From NCBI GenBank assembly GCA_017882405.1, contig JADGPO010000148.1, positions 1 through 13,751 of the forward strand: 13,751 bases of DNA, written 5' to 3'. Below are positions 1 through 7,013 of this stretch, piece by piece; within the stretch, counting starts at the first letter, position 1, and every line of letters starts with the position of its first letter. This stretch comes from Solirubrobacteraceae bacterium (GTDB taxonomy: Bacteria > Actinomycetota > Thermoleophilia > Solirubrobacterales > Solirubrobacteraceae). The notes beneath the pieces are model-generated. The model saw only the letters and a list, made by a program, of their open reading frames with translations. It had not been told where the DNA came from and did not search any database. A program made the translations under genes and the position numbers.

Positions 1-378
1 GCGCCCGGCCGACGCGTCGGCGGCGCGGTGCTGGGCATTGTCGGGCTGGGGAGGGTCGGGCGTCAGGTGGCCTGGCGGGCGGCCGCGCTGGGGATGCGCG
101 TGCTGGCCGCCGACCCGCAGATCGACGACCACGAGGCGCTGGGGGAGGCCCTGCGGGACGGGCGGCTCGGCGGCTGCGCGCTGGACGTGCTGCCCGACGA
201 GCCGCCGCGCGCCGACGAGCCGGCGCTGAGCTGGCCGCGCACGCTCATCAACCCGCACGCAGCGTGGTACTCACCGCAGTCGCGTCCCGCCCCGTATCGG
301 ATCGCCGGCGAGGCGGTGGCCGCGGTGCTGGAGGGACGCGAGCCGGCGTCGGCCCTGGCGCGGCCCTCAGGCTCCTGA
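1..378 (+). pseudogene. D-isomer-specific 2-hydroxyacid dehydrogenase, 5'-truncated by the window and internally deleted
   Basis: The frame is open from the first base, so the 5' part lies outside the window. The protein shows the NAD-binding GLGRVG motif, then an acidic residue in AADP, as in the Rossmann domain of SerA/CtBP-type 2-hydroxyacid dehydrogenases. It then jumps within a few residues to HEALGEALRDGRL and ALDVLPDEPP, which in this family come much later. It ends with the NPHAAWYS block holding the catalytic His. The Glu of DEPP is kept, but the stretch with the usual NTARG catalytic Arg and about 60 residues of the nucleotide-binding domain are absent, with the frame unbroken. Intact relatives use NAD(P)H to interconvert 2-keto and 2-hydroxy acids; this copy should not fold or work normally. 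An assembly error cannot be excluded. The 3' end overlaps the convergent TetR gene by 12 bp. Family assignment is firm; pseudogene status is inference. Confidence 0.8.
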
Positions 379-1011
379 GTCGCTGAACGCGCGGGCGGCC
401 CGCCGCAGCGCGCCCACGTCGCAGTCCAGCTCGAGCGAGGCGGCCGCCAGCGACATCTCCACGTAGCGCTCGGCCGTATGGTCTGAGTCGCCGAGCACCA
501 TTTGCACGGCCAGGCCGTCCGTGAGCGCCGACAGCCGCAGCGCCACCGCGTCGGGCTCGTCCACGCTCCACTCGCCGCGCGCGCAGCCGTGGCGGATGAC
601 GTCGGCGATCGTCTCGCGCCAGCGCTCGTGGAAACGGCGCTGGGCGGCAGCCGTCTCCGGGTGCCGGCGCGAGTACACCCACAGGTCCATCCACAGCGGC
701 CAGTCACTCGTGCTGGAGCCGACGAACAGGCAGGCGATGCGCTCCACGGCCGACCCCAGACGCTCCAGCTCGGACAGCAGCGGCTCGTAGAACGCGTCGT
801 CGGCGTGGGTGATCGCCTCGGCGAACAGCTGGTCCTTGGTGCCGAAGTAGTAGACGACGCTGGTGGCGCTGAGCCCGGCGCGCTCGGCCACGTCGGACAG
901 GCGCACGTCCCAGAGCCCGCGCTCGCGGATCAGCTCGACCGTGGTGGCCAGGATCTGCGGCCGGCGGACGTCGTCCAGGCGCCGCCGCGGGCGCTCGCTC
1001 ACGTCGCTCAT
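367..1011 (-). CDS. TetR/AcrR-family transcriptional regulator
   Basis: This encodes 214 residues, a normal TetR length. Residues about 16-65 form the TetR DNA-binding domain: the helix starting ILATTVELIRERG, then the helix-turn-helix LSDVAERAGLSATSVVYYFG, then the KDQLFAEAI helix. The remaining ~145 residues are the helical ligand-binding/dimerisation domain, which is not conserved enough to name a ligand. The ATG at 1009-1011 gives the canonical N-terminus, although no clear Shine-Dalgarno sequence precedes it. The gene is divergent from the acyl-CoA catabolic block with only 50 bp between starts, and a perfect inverted repeat lies in that gap. The simplest reading is a self-regulating repressor of the block, released by an acid or acyl-CoA; that role is inferred from position. 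The 3' end overlaps the 2-hydroxyacid dehydrogenase remnant. Confidence 0.93.
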   Translation of the reverse strand: MSDVSERPRRRLDDVRRPQILATTVELIRERGLWDVRLSDVAERAGLSATSVVYYFGTKDQLFAEAITHADDAFYEPLLSELERLGSAVERIACLFVGSSTSDWPLWMDLWVYSRRHPETAAAQRRFHERWRETIADVIRHGCARGEWSVDEPDAVALRLSALTDGLAVQMVLGDSDHTAERYVEMSLAAASLELDCDVGALRRAARAFSDSGA

Positions 1012-1030
1012 GGTCGTGGTACGGTGCCGC

Positions 1031-1048
1031 TTGAAATCGCCATTTCAA
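1031..1048. promoter_or_regulatory. Candidate TetR operator and promoter region for the acyl-CoA operon
   Basis: TTGAAAT-CGCC-ATTTCAA is a perfect inverted repeat with 7-bp arms and a 4-bp spacer. A second, smaller dyad, ATTT-C-AAAT (1042-1050), overlaps its right half. The AT-rich patch stands out in a very GC-rich window. It lies 20 bp from the TetR gene start and 14 bp from the SDR start, as expected for an operator controlling both. The left arm also reads as a -35-like TTGAAA (1031-1036), 17 bp before a weak -10-like TATTCC (1054-1059). If that is the promoter, transcription would begin at or close to the SDR ATG, giving a leaderless mRNA. The dyad is seen directly; operator and promoter functions are inferred. 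Confidence 0.6.
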
Positions 1049-1061
1049 ATGAGTATTCCAG

Positions 1062-1868
1062 ATGCCCGCCGATCCCCTCGCCTCCACCTCGCTACGCGCC
1101 GACGCCAACGCCGGTCGGGTCGCGCTGATCACCGGCGGCGGGACGGGCATCGGGCGCGCCACGGCCCTTGAGCTGGCCGCCACCGGCGCCCGCGTGATCA
1201 TCTGCGGCCGGCGGTCTGAGCCTCTGCGGGCGACGGCGGAGCAGATCCAGGCGGCCGGTGGTGAGTGCCTGGCGGCTCCCGCCGACATCCGTGAGCCCGA
1301 GCAGGTGCAGCGGGCCGTCGACGCCGGGCTGGAGCGCTTCGGCGCCATCGACGTGCTCGTGAACAACGCCGGCGGCCAGTTCAACGCGCCCGCCGAGGAG
1401 ATCTCCGACAACGGCTGGCGGGCGGTGCACCGGCTGGCCGTCGATGCCGCCTGGAGCATCACCCGGACGGTGGCCACCCGCTCGATGATCCCCCGCCGCG
1501 ATGGACTGGTGGTGTTCATCGGCTTCAGCCCGCAGCGCGGCAACCCCGGGTTCGCGCACGCCTGCGCGGCCCGCGCGGCGGTGGCCAACCTGGCCTCGGG
1601 GCTGGCGGTGGAATGGGGACGCCACGGGATTCGCAGCGTGTGCCTGGCGGTCGGCACGATCCTCACCGAGGGACTGGCGCAGTACGCCGAGGCCGAGGCC
1701 GAGCGCTGGCGACGGGCGATTCCCCTGCGGCGGCTGGGCACGCCCGCGGAGGTGGCCGGGCTGGTCGCCTTCCTGGCCAGTCCCGGCGGCGCCTACATCA
1801 CCGCCACCACGATCGCCGTCGACGGCGGCGCCGACGCGTGGGGCATGGGCGAGCCGGTGCCGGAGTGA
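1062..1868 (+). CDS. SDR-family oxidoreductase resembling peroxisomal trans-2-enoyl-CoA reductase (PECR-like)
   Basis: This encodes 268 residues. The N-terminal cofactor loop is TGGGTGIGRA (24-33), NNAGG lies at 101-105 and the C-terminal IAVDGG at 251-256, so the fold is a classical short-chain dehydrogenase/reductase. GGQF..PAEEIS..GWRAV (104-122) and the HxxAARAAV..L....AVEW stretch (166-185) resemble, from memory, human PECR and bacterial relatives that reduce trans-2-enoyl-CoA with NADPH. At the canonical YxxxK position the protein has Ala167 and Arg171, so the standard SDR proton-relay residues are missing. The start ATG has no visible Shine-Dalgarno sequence; the GTG of the next gene overlaps its stop by 4 bp (GTGA). 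Its operon partners make acyl-CoA the likely substrate class. A 3-hydroxyacyl-CoA dehydrogenase role is the main alternative but fits poorly without the Tyr/Lys pair. Confidence 0.85.
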   Translation: MPADPLASTSLRADANAGRVALITGGGTGIGRATALELAATGARVIICGRRSEPLRATAEQIQAAGGECLAAPADIREPEQVQRAVDAGLERFGAIDVLVNNAGGQFNAPAEEISDNGWRAVHRLAVDAAWSITRTVATRSMIPRRDGLVVFIGFSPQRGNPGFAHACAARAAVANLASGLAVEWGRHGIRSVCLAVGTILTEGLAQYAEAEAERWRRAIPLRRLGTPAEVAGLVAFLASPGGAYITATTIAVDGGADAWGMGEPVPE

Positions 1869-3961
1869 CCGTCACGGCTCGGCGGCTCGACGCGCTGTTT
1901 CACCCGTCGTCGGTGGCCGTGGTCGGTGCCTCCGACGACCCGCGCAAGTGGGGCAACTGGCTGGCGCGCGGCGCGCTGCGCGGCGAGGGCCGCCGGCCTG
2001 CCTATCTGCTCAACCACCGTGGCGGCGAGATCCTCGGCCGACGGGCGTACCCGGCGCTGTCCGAGCTTCCCGAGGCCGCCGAGCTGGTGGTGATTGCCGT
2101 CCCCGAGGCTGCGGTGTCGGCCACCGTGGACGCGGCCCTCTCGATCGGGGCGCGGGCGATCGTGGTGATCAGCGCGGGCATCCAGGGGTCTGCCGAGGCC
2201 GACGCCGTGGACGCCGAGCTCGCCGCCCGGGTGCGCGCCGCCGGCGCGCTCCTGGTGGGCCCCAACTGCCTGGGCGTGCTCGACTCGGGCACGGAGCTGG
2301 AGCTGGTTCCCAACCCACTGCCGGCGGGCTCGATCGGGCTGATCTCCCAGAGCGGCAACTTCGCGCTGGAGCTGGCGCTGCTGGCCGAGCCCGAGCGCCT
2401 CGGCTTCTCGCGGTTCGTCTCGCTGGGCAACCAGGCCGACGTGGGCGCTGCCGAGCTGATCGCCGAGCTGGCCGCGCACGAGGAGACGCGGCTGCTGGCC
2501 CTCTACGTGGAGGACTTCCGCGACGGGCGCCAGTTCGCGCGCGCGGCCGGACTGGCCGTCGAGGCGGGCAAGCCGGTGCTCGCCCTGGCGATCGAGCAGG
2601 GCGCCGCCACCACCCGCGCCGTGCGCTCGCACACCGGGGCGCTGGCCTCCGACGGCGCGGTGATCGACGCCGCCTGCCGGTCCGCGGGAGTCCAGCGTGT
2701 GCGCACTCCGCGGGAGCTGGTCGACGCCGCCTCGGCGCTGTTGCGCTGCTCGCCGGCCCGCGGGCGGCGGATCGCGGTGCTCGCCGACGGGGGCGGGCAC
2801 GGCAGCATCGCCGCCGGCGTGGCTGCCGACGCCGGGCTGGAGCTGCCCCAGCTCTCCGACGAGGTCGCGCTCTCGCTGCGCGCCCAGCTGCCGGCGGGCG
2901 CGGCCGTCGCCAACCCCGTGGACCTCGCGGGGGGCGCGGAGCGCGATGTGCACACGTTCGACCGCCTGGCGCGGGAGCTCCTGTCCGCTGATGAGGTCGA
3001 CGGCTTGCTGATCACCGGGTACTTCGGCGGCTATCGCGAGTACGGGGAAGCGGTGGCAATCGAGGAGCTGCACACCGCCGCCCTGATCGGCGAAGCCGCT
3101 CGCGCCACCGGTCGCCCCGCGGTCGTCCACACGATGTACCCGCACGGCCCTGCCGCCGGCGCCCTGCGCGAGGCCGGGGTCCCGGTCTACGAGTCGGTGG
3201 AGCGCAGCGCCGACGCGCTGCGCCGGCTGGTCACCGCCGGGCAGCCAAGGCCGACCGGCGTGCCCGACGTCCTCCCGCCGGCGCCACCCATAGCGAGCAT
3301 CGACTACGCGTCCGCCCGTGGGCTGCTGGCCGAGGCGGGGGTGACGCTCGTCGCCCAGCGCACGGTGACGAGCGCCGCCGAGGCGTTGGCGGCGGCCGGC
3401 GAGCTGGGCTACCCGGTGGTCCTCAAGGCGCTCGGCCGGCTGCACAAGTCAGACGGCGGAGGGGTGGCCCTGGCGATCGCCGACGACGAGCAGCTGGCCC
3501 GCGTCTACGAGGACTTCGAGCGCCGCCTGGCCGCGCCGCGGTGCTCGGTGGAGCGGATGGCGCCGCTGGCCGAAGGGCTGGAGCTGCTGATCGGCGCCCG
3601 CTGGGACGCCCGCTTCGGTCCCGTCGTCCTGGCCGGCAGCGGCGGTGTCTATGCGGAGGTCCTGCGCGACACGGCGCTCGCCCTGGCGCCGGTCGGCGAG
3701 GACGCGGCGGCAGCGATGCTCGACCGACTGCGGTGCGCCCCGCTGCTGCACGGCGCCCGCGGTCGCTCGCCGCTTGACCTGGGGGCGGCCGCCGCGGCGC
3801 TGGCGGCGCTGTCCCGCGTTGCGGCCGCTCATCCGGAGCTCGCCGAGCTGGAGATCAACCCGTTGCTGGTGCTGCCCGCCGGAGCGCTCGCGCTCGACGC
3901 CCGCGCCGTTGTTCACCGTCATCACGAGGAGGAGACACGTGGAGTTCACCTACACGCCTGA
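1865..3961 (+). CDS. Acyl-CoA synthetase, NDP(ADP)-forming, single-chain acetate-CoA ligase family
   Basis: This encodes 698 residues from a GTG that overlaps the SDR stop, giving an N-terminus that fits the family. Residues about 8-135 are the CoA-binding Rossmann domain (SSVAVVGASDDPRKWGN, VGPNCLG). Residues about 150-460 are the succinyl-CoA-ligase-like domains, with SQSGNFA at 161-167 and SHTGAL at 255-260, where His256 matches the phosphohistidine of ADP-forming synthetases. Residues about 475-685 are the ATP-grasp domain: VVLKALGRLHKSDGGGVAL (518-536), GSGGVYAEVLRD (591-602) and ELEINPLL (661-668). The family makes an acyl-CoA, ADP and phosphate from an acid, ATP and CoA. Members accept acetate, branched, aromatic or phenylpropenoid acids, so the substrate is not readable. 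It is the expected entry step of this operon. The last 23 bp overlap the next gene and contain that gene's ribosome-binding site. Confidence 0.92.
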   Translation: MTVTARRLDALFHPSSVAVVGASDDPRKWGNWLARGALRGEGRRPAYLLNHRGGEILGRRAYPALSELPEAAELVVIAVPEAAVSATVDAALSIGARAIVVISAGIQGSAEADAVDAELAARVRAAGALLVGPNCLGVLDSGTELELVPNPLPAGSIGLISQSGNFALELALLAEPERLGFSRFVSLGNQADVGAAELIAELAAHEETRLLALYVEDFRDGRQFARAAGLAVEAGKPVLALAIEQGAATTRAVRSHTGALASDGAVIDAACRSAGVQRVRTPRELVDAASALLRCSPARGRRIAVLADGGGHGSIAAGVAADAGLELPQLSDEVALSLRAQLPAGAAVANPVDLAGGAERDVHTFDRLARELLSADEVDGLLITGYFGGYREYGEAVAIEELHTAALIGEAARATGRPAVVHTMYPHGPAAGALREAGVPVYESVERSADALRRLVTAGQPRPTGVPDVLPPAPPIASIDYASARGLLAEAGVTLVAQRTVTSAAEALAAAGELGYPVVLKALGRLHKSDGGGVALAIADDEQLARVYEDFERRLAAPRCSVERMAPLAEGLELLIGARWDARFGPVVLAGSGGVYAEVLRDTALALAPVGEDAAAAMLDRLRCAPLLHGARGRSPLDLGAAAAALAALSRVAAAHPELAELEINPLLVLPAGALALDARAVVHRHHEEETRGVHLHA
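3926..3934 (+). promoter_or_regulatory. Strong Shine-Dalgarno sequence for the first acyl-CoA dehydrogenase
   Basis: GAGGAGGAG lies inside the end of the synthetase gene, with its GGAGG core 6 nt before the GTG at 3939. It decides that start and explains the 23-bp overlap between the two genes. It is the clearest ribosome-binding site in the operon. Confidence 0.85.
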
Positions 3962-5126
3962 CCAGCTGGAGCTGCGCGACCGCGCCAGCCGGCTGACCGA
4001 CGCAATCATCCCCTTCGAGGAGCCGTGTGAGGCGGGCCGCGGGCTGCCCGATGAGGCGTTGGCCGAGATCCGGCAGCTGACGCTCGAGCATCAGCTCAAC
4101 GCCATCAACATGCCGGTGCAGTGGGGAGGGCAGGGCCTCTCCGTGCTGGACCAGGTGATCGTCTCCGAGCGCCTCGGCCAGCTCACCAACGCTCTGTGGG
4201 ACGCCGTCTGGCGCCCGGCCAACGCGCTGCGCCACTGCACCCCGCAGCAGCGCGAGCGCTACCTGATCCCGGCGATCGCCGGCGACCGGCGCGACTGCTT
4301 CGCGGTCACCGAGGAGAAGGCGGGCTCGGACCCGTCGCTGATCGAGACGGTGGCGGTGCCGGATTCAAGCGGCGCGTTCCGGCTCAGCGGCGAGAAGTGG
4401 TTCGTGACCGTTGGCGACATCGCCGACTTCATGATCGTGCAGGCCCTGGTGGGGGACGAGCGGGCGCCGACGCTGTTCCTGGTCGACAAGGACTCCCCGG
4501 GCGTGAGCGTCAAGCGCACCCCGGCCTACATGCACACGTTCGTGTTCGAGCACCCGGAGTTCGTGTTCGACGAAGTGGCGCTCGGACCCGAGCAGGTGCT
4601 CGGTGAGATTGGCGGCGGCTATGAGATGACGCGCGAGTGGTTCGTCGAGGAGCGGCTGATGATCGCCGCGCGCGCCACCGGCGCGGCCGAGCGGGCGCTC
4701 ACCCTGGCCACCGAGTGGGCCGGCGAGCGCGTCCAGTTCGGTCGCCCGATCATCGACAACCAGCTGATCGGCGCGATGATCGCCGACAGCGTGTGCGACG
4801 TGGCGCTTTGCCGGGCGCTCACCCATCAGGTCGCCTGGGAGGCGGACGCCGGCATGTCGCGCAAGCTGCTGCACGCCAAGGCGGCGATCGTCAAGCTGAC
4901 CGCCTCGGAGGCGGCGGGGCGGGTGATCGACCGCGCCGTGCAGATCTTCGGCGGGCGCGGCTACATGCGCGAGAACCCGGTCGAGCGGCTGTACCGCGAC
5001 ATCCGCGTCGACCGCATCTGGGAGGGAACCTCGGAGATCCAGCGCACGATCATCGCCAACGAGGCAAGCAAGCGCGGGCTTGACGCGCTGCTGCAATACG
5101 GGGCGCAGGTGGTCGCTCATGCCTGA
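3939..5126 (+). CDS. Acyl-CoA dehydrogenase (first of two)
   Basis: This encodes 395 residues, normal for a FAD-dependent acyl-CoA dehydrogenase that introduces a trans-2,3 double bond into an acyl-CoA and passes electrons to ETF. The N-terminal helical domain starts FTYTPDQLELRDRASRL. The mid beta domain has FAVTEEKAGSDPS (121-133) and GEKWFVT (151-157). The C-terminal domain has RVQFGRPI (264-271), QIFGGRGYMRENPVERLYRD (335-354) and IWEGTSEIQR (360-369), in which Glu362 sits at the catalytic-base position of medium-chain acyl-CoA dehydrogenase. The GTG start is fixed by the strong upstream ribosome-binding site. It is clearly different in sequence from the second dehydrogenase of the operon, so the pair is not a recent duplication. 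Both keep the catalytic Glu, which argues against a heteromer with one inactive subunit. Chain-length specificity is unknown. Confidence 0.94.
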   Translation: MEFTYTPDQLELRDRASRLTDAIIPFEEPCEAGRGLPDEALAEIRQLTLEHQLNAINMPVQWGGQGLSVLDQVIVSERLGQLTNALWDAVWRPANALRHCTPQQRERYLIPAIAGDRRDCFAVTEEKAGSDPSLIETVAVPDSSGAFRLSGEKWFVTVGDIADFMIVQALVGDERAPTLFLVDKDSPGVSVKRTPAYMHTFVFEHPEFVFDEVALGPEQVLGEIGGGYEMTREWFVEERLMIAARATGAAERALTLATEWAGERVQFGRPIIDNQLIGAMIADSVCDVALCRALTHQVAWEADAGMSRKLLHAKAAIVKLTASEAAGRVIDRAVQIFGGRGYMRENPVERLYRDIRVDRIWEGTSEIQRTIIANEASKRGLDALLQYGAQVVAHA

Positions 5127-5862
5127 GCTGGTCGATGTGCAGACCCGCGGGCCGGTCTGCGTGGTCACGCTCACCCGGCCCGCCAAGCTCAACGCGATCT
5201 CGAGCGCGATGGAGCGCGAGCTGTGCGAGGCGCTGCACACAGAAGAGGTTCGCACGGCGGCCTGCATCGTCTTCACCGGCGGCCCCGAGGTCTTCTCGGC
5301 GGGCGCCGACATCACCGAGATGCGCGGCCTGGATCCGGCTGCGATCGTCGCTTACTACCGCGAGACCGGCGACTTCGCCGAGCGGATCGCCGACCTGCCC
5401 CAGCCGACGTTCAGCGCGATCTCGGGCTACTGCCTGGGCGGGGGCCTCGAGCTGGTGCTGGCCACCGACTTCCGGATCGCCGACTCAAGCGCAGTGTTCG
5501 GGCTGCCCGAGGTCGAGATCGGGATCGTCCCCAGCTCCGGCGGCACGCACCGGCTCGTTGCGCTGCTCGGATCCGCGCGGGCGAAGGAGCTCATCCTCCT
5601 GCGCCAGCGCGTGGACGTCAACGAGGCGCTGCGGCTGGGGCTCGTCACCGAGGTCGCGGGCGACCCGCTCGGTCGTTCGCTGGAGCTGGCGCAGCGGTTG
5701 GCCTCGCTGCCGCAGCTGGCCGTGCAGCTCAACAAGAACCTCGTCGACCAGATGGCCGAGGCTTCGCGGAGCGCCGGCCTGGCGCTCGAGCGGCTGGCCT
5801 ACGGCCTGCTGTCGCAGACCAGCGACACCGACCGCGCGATGGCCGGGAGGCTGGAACGATGA
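5119..5862 (+). CDS. Enoyl-CoA hydratase/isomerase (crotonase family)
   Basis: This encodes 247 residues, compact but complete for crotonase. FSAGADITEM (59-68) forms the first oxyanion-hole loop, and SGYCLGGGLELVLATDFRIA (102-121) the second. Glu111 (GGGLE) and Glu131 (GLPEVEIG) are 20 residues apart, exactly as Glu144 and Glu164 of rat mitochondrial enoyl-CoA hydratase, so both catalytic glutamates are kept and true hydratase activity is expected. The ATG at 5119 was chosen over the ATG at 5080 because the extra residues do not look like crotonase and AGGTGG (5107-5112) gives a well-spaced ribosome-binding site. The gene overlaps the preceding stop by 8 bp and shares ATGA with the next start, implying translational coupling. 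It should hydrate the enoyl-CoA made by one of the flanking dehydrogenases. Confidence 0.93.
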   Translation: MPELVDVQTRGPVCVVTLTRPAKLNAISSAMERELCEALHTEEVRTAACIVFTGGPEVFSAGADITEMRGLDPAAIVAYYRETGDFAERIADLPQPTFSAISGYCLGGGLELVLATDFRIADSSAVFGLPEVEIGIVPSSGGTHRLVALLGSARAKELILLRQRVDVNEALRLGLVTEVAGDPLGRSLELAQRLASLPQLAVQLNKNLVDQMAEASRSAGLALERLAYGLLSQTSDTDRAMAGRLER

Positions 5863-7013
5863 TCGCCCCGGCGACGCTCACCGACGAGCAGCGGGCCATC
5901 CAGGAGACCTGCCGCGAGTTCGCCGCCCGCGAGATCCGGCCGATCTCGCTGGCCGTCGACGAGGCCGACACCGTGTGGCCGCGGGAGGTGTGGCGCAAGG
6001 CGGCCGAGGTGGGCCTGACCGCCTACATGCTGCCCGAGGAGTACGGCGGCGCGGGCATGACCGACTGCCTGACCTCGTGCATCGTGCAGGAGGAGCTCTC
6101 TCACGGCTGCTCGGGAATCGGCAACCTGATCACCAGCGGCGGGTTCTTCGCCGAGCCGGTGCTGGAGCTGGGGTCCGAGGAGCAGAAGCGCGAGTGGTTG
6201 GCGCCGCTCGCCGATTCCGAGAATCCGCCGCTGACGGCGCTGGCGATCACCGAGCCGTCGAGCGGCTCGGACGCCGCCTCGATCCGCACCCGGGCTCGCC
6301 GCGTCGACGGTGGCTACGCGCTCAGCGGCCAGAAGGCGTGGATCTCCAACGGTGGCGTCGCCGAGCTGTACGTGGTGTTCGCCACCGTGGAGCCCGGCAG
6401 CGGATATCGCGGGATCACCGCCTTCCTGGTGCGCGGCGACGATCCCGGCCTGCGCTGCGGTCCGCCGATCCGCAAGATGGGCCAGCGCGCGATCCTCAAC
6501 TGCGAGCTGTTCCTCGACGACGTGTTCGTCGCCGACGATCGCCGGCTGGGGGAGGAGGGTCAGGGCTTCGCGGGGCTGATGCACACCTTCGACCGCTCGC
6601 GGGTCACGCTCGCGGCCTCGGCCACCGGGCTGGCGCGCGCCGCCCTGGAGTACGCGGTCGACTACGCCAAGCAGCGCGAGCAGTTCGGCAGGCCGATCGC
6701 CTCCCATCAGGCGGTCGCCTTCCGCCTGGCCGACATGGCGCTGCGCGTGGACGCCTCGCGGCTTCTCACCTGGCGCGCGGCGGACCTCGTGGACCGCGGC
6801 GAGCAGGCTACCAGCGAGGCGGCGATGGCCAAGCTGCACGCCTCGGAGACGGCCATGTGGTGCGCGTGGGCGGCCGTGCAGACGCTCGGCGGCTGGGGCT
6901 ACTCGCGCGAGTATCCGGTGGAGAAGTGGATGCGCGACGCCAAGCTGGAGGAGATCGAGGAGGGGACCTCGGACATCCAGCGGCTGGTCATCTCCCGCGC
7001 CCTGCTGGGCTGA
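5859..7013 (+). CDS. Acyl-CoA dehydrogenase (second of two)
   Basis: This encodes 384 residues and aligns end to end with short/medium-chain acyl-CoA dehydrogenases. Visible landmarks are LPEEYGGAGM (58-67), ALAITEPSSGSDAAS (127-141) for flavin and substrate contacts, GQKAWISNGG (157-166), KQREQFGRPI (271-280), QTLGGWGYSREYPVEKWMRD (341-360) and EIEEGTSDIQR (365-375), with Glu368 as the predicted catalytic base. The start ATG overlaps the hydratase stop (ATGA), with GGGAGG at 5845-5850 as ribosome-binding site. The protein is closer to the butyryl/2-methylacyl-CoA type than its operon partner, judging by the classical motifs; this is only an impression. It is the last gene of the block. Its stop codon directly abuts the stop of the convergent flavoprotein gene, with no terminator visible between them. 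Confidence 0.94.
   Translation: MIAPATLTDEQRAIQETCREFAAREIRPISLAVDEADTVWPREVWRKAAEVGLTAYMLPEEYGGAGMTDCLTSCIVQEELSHGCSGIGNLITSGGFFAEPVLELGSEEQKREWLAPLADSENPPLTALAITEPSSGSDAASIRTRARRVDGGYALSGQKAWISNGGVAELYVVFATVEPGSGYRGITAFLVRGDDPGLRCGPPIRKMGQRAILNCELFLDDVFVADDRRLGEEGQGFAGLMHTFDRSRVTLAASATGLARAALEYAVDYAKQREQFGRPIASHQAVAFRLADMALRVDASRLLTWRAADLVDRGEQATSEAAMAKLHASETAMWCAWAAVQTLGGWGYSREYPVEKWMRDAKLEEIEEGTSDIQRLVISRALLG

Noticed and set aside
1793..3445. 550-codon open frame on the minus strand opposite the acyl-CoA synthetase
   Set aside because: It is rich in Arg, Gly and Gln with no recognisable motif. The plus strand encodes a full three-domain synthetase there, so this is a GC-driven shadow.
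5080..5118. Earlier ATG for the enoyl-CoA hydratase
   Set aside because: The extra 13 residues do not match the crotonase N-terminus, and a good ribosome-binding site precedes the ATG at 5119 instead.
1062..7013. Assignment of the acyl-CoA block to cyclohexanecarboxylate, citronellol or carnitine pathways
   Set aside because: Hydratase, dehydrogenase and SDR are shared by all of these. The diagnostic members (ring-cleaving BadI-type enzyme, biotin carboxylase pair, CoA-transferase) are absent, so naming a substrate would be a guess.
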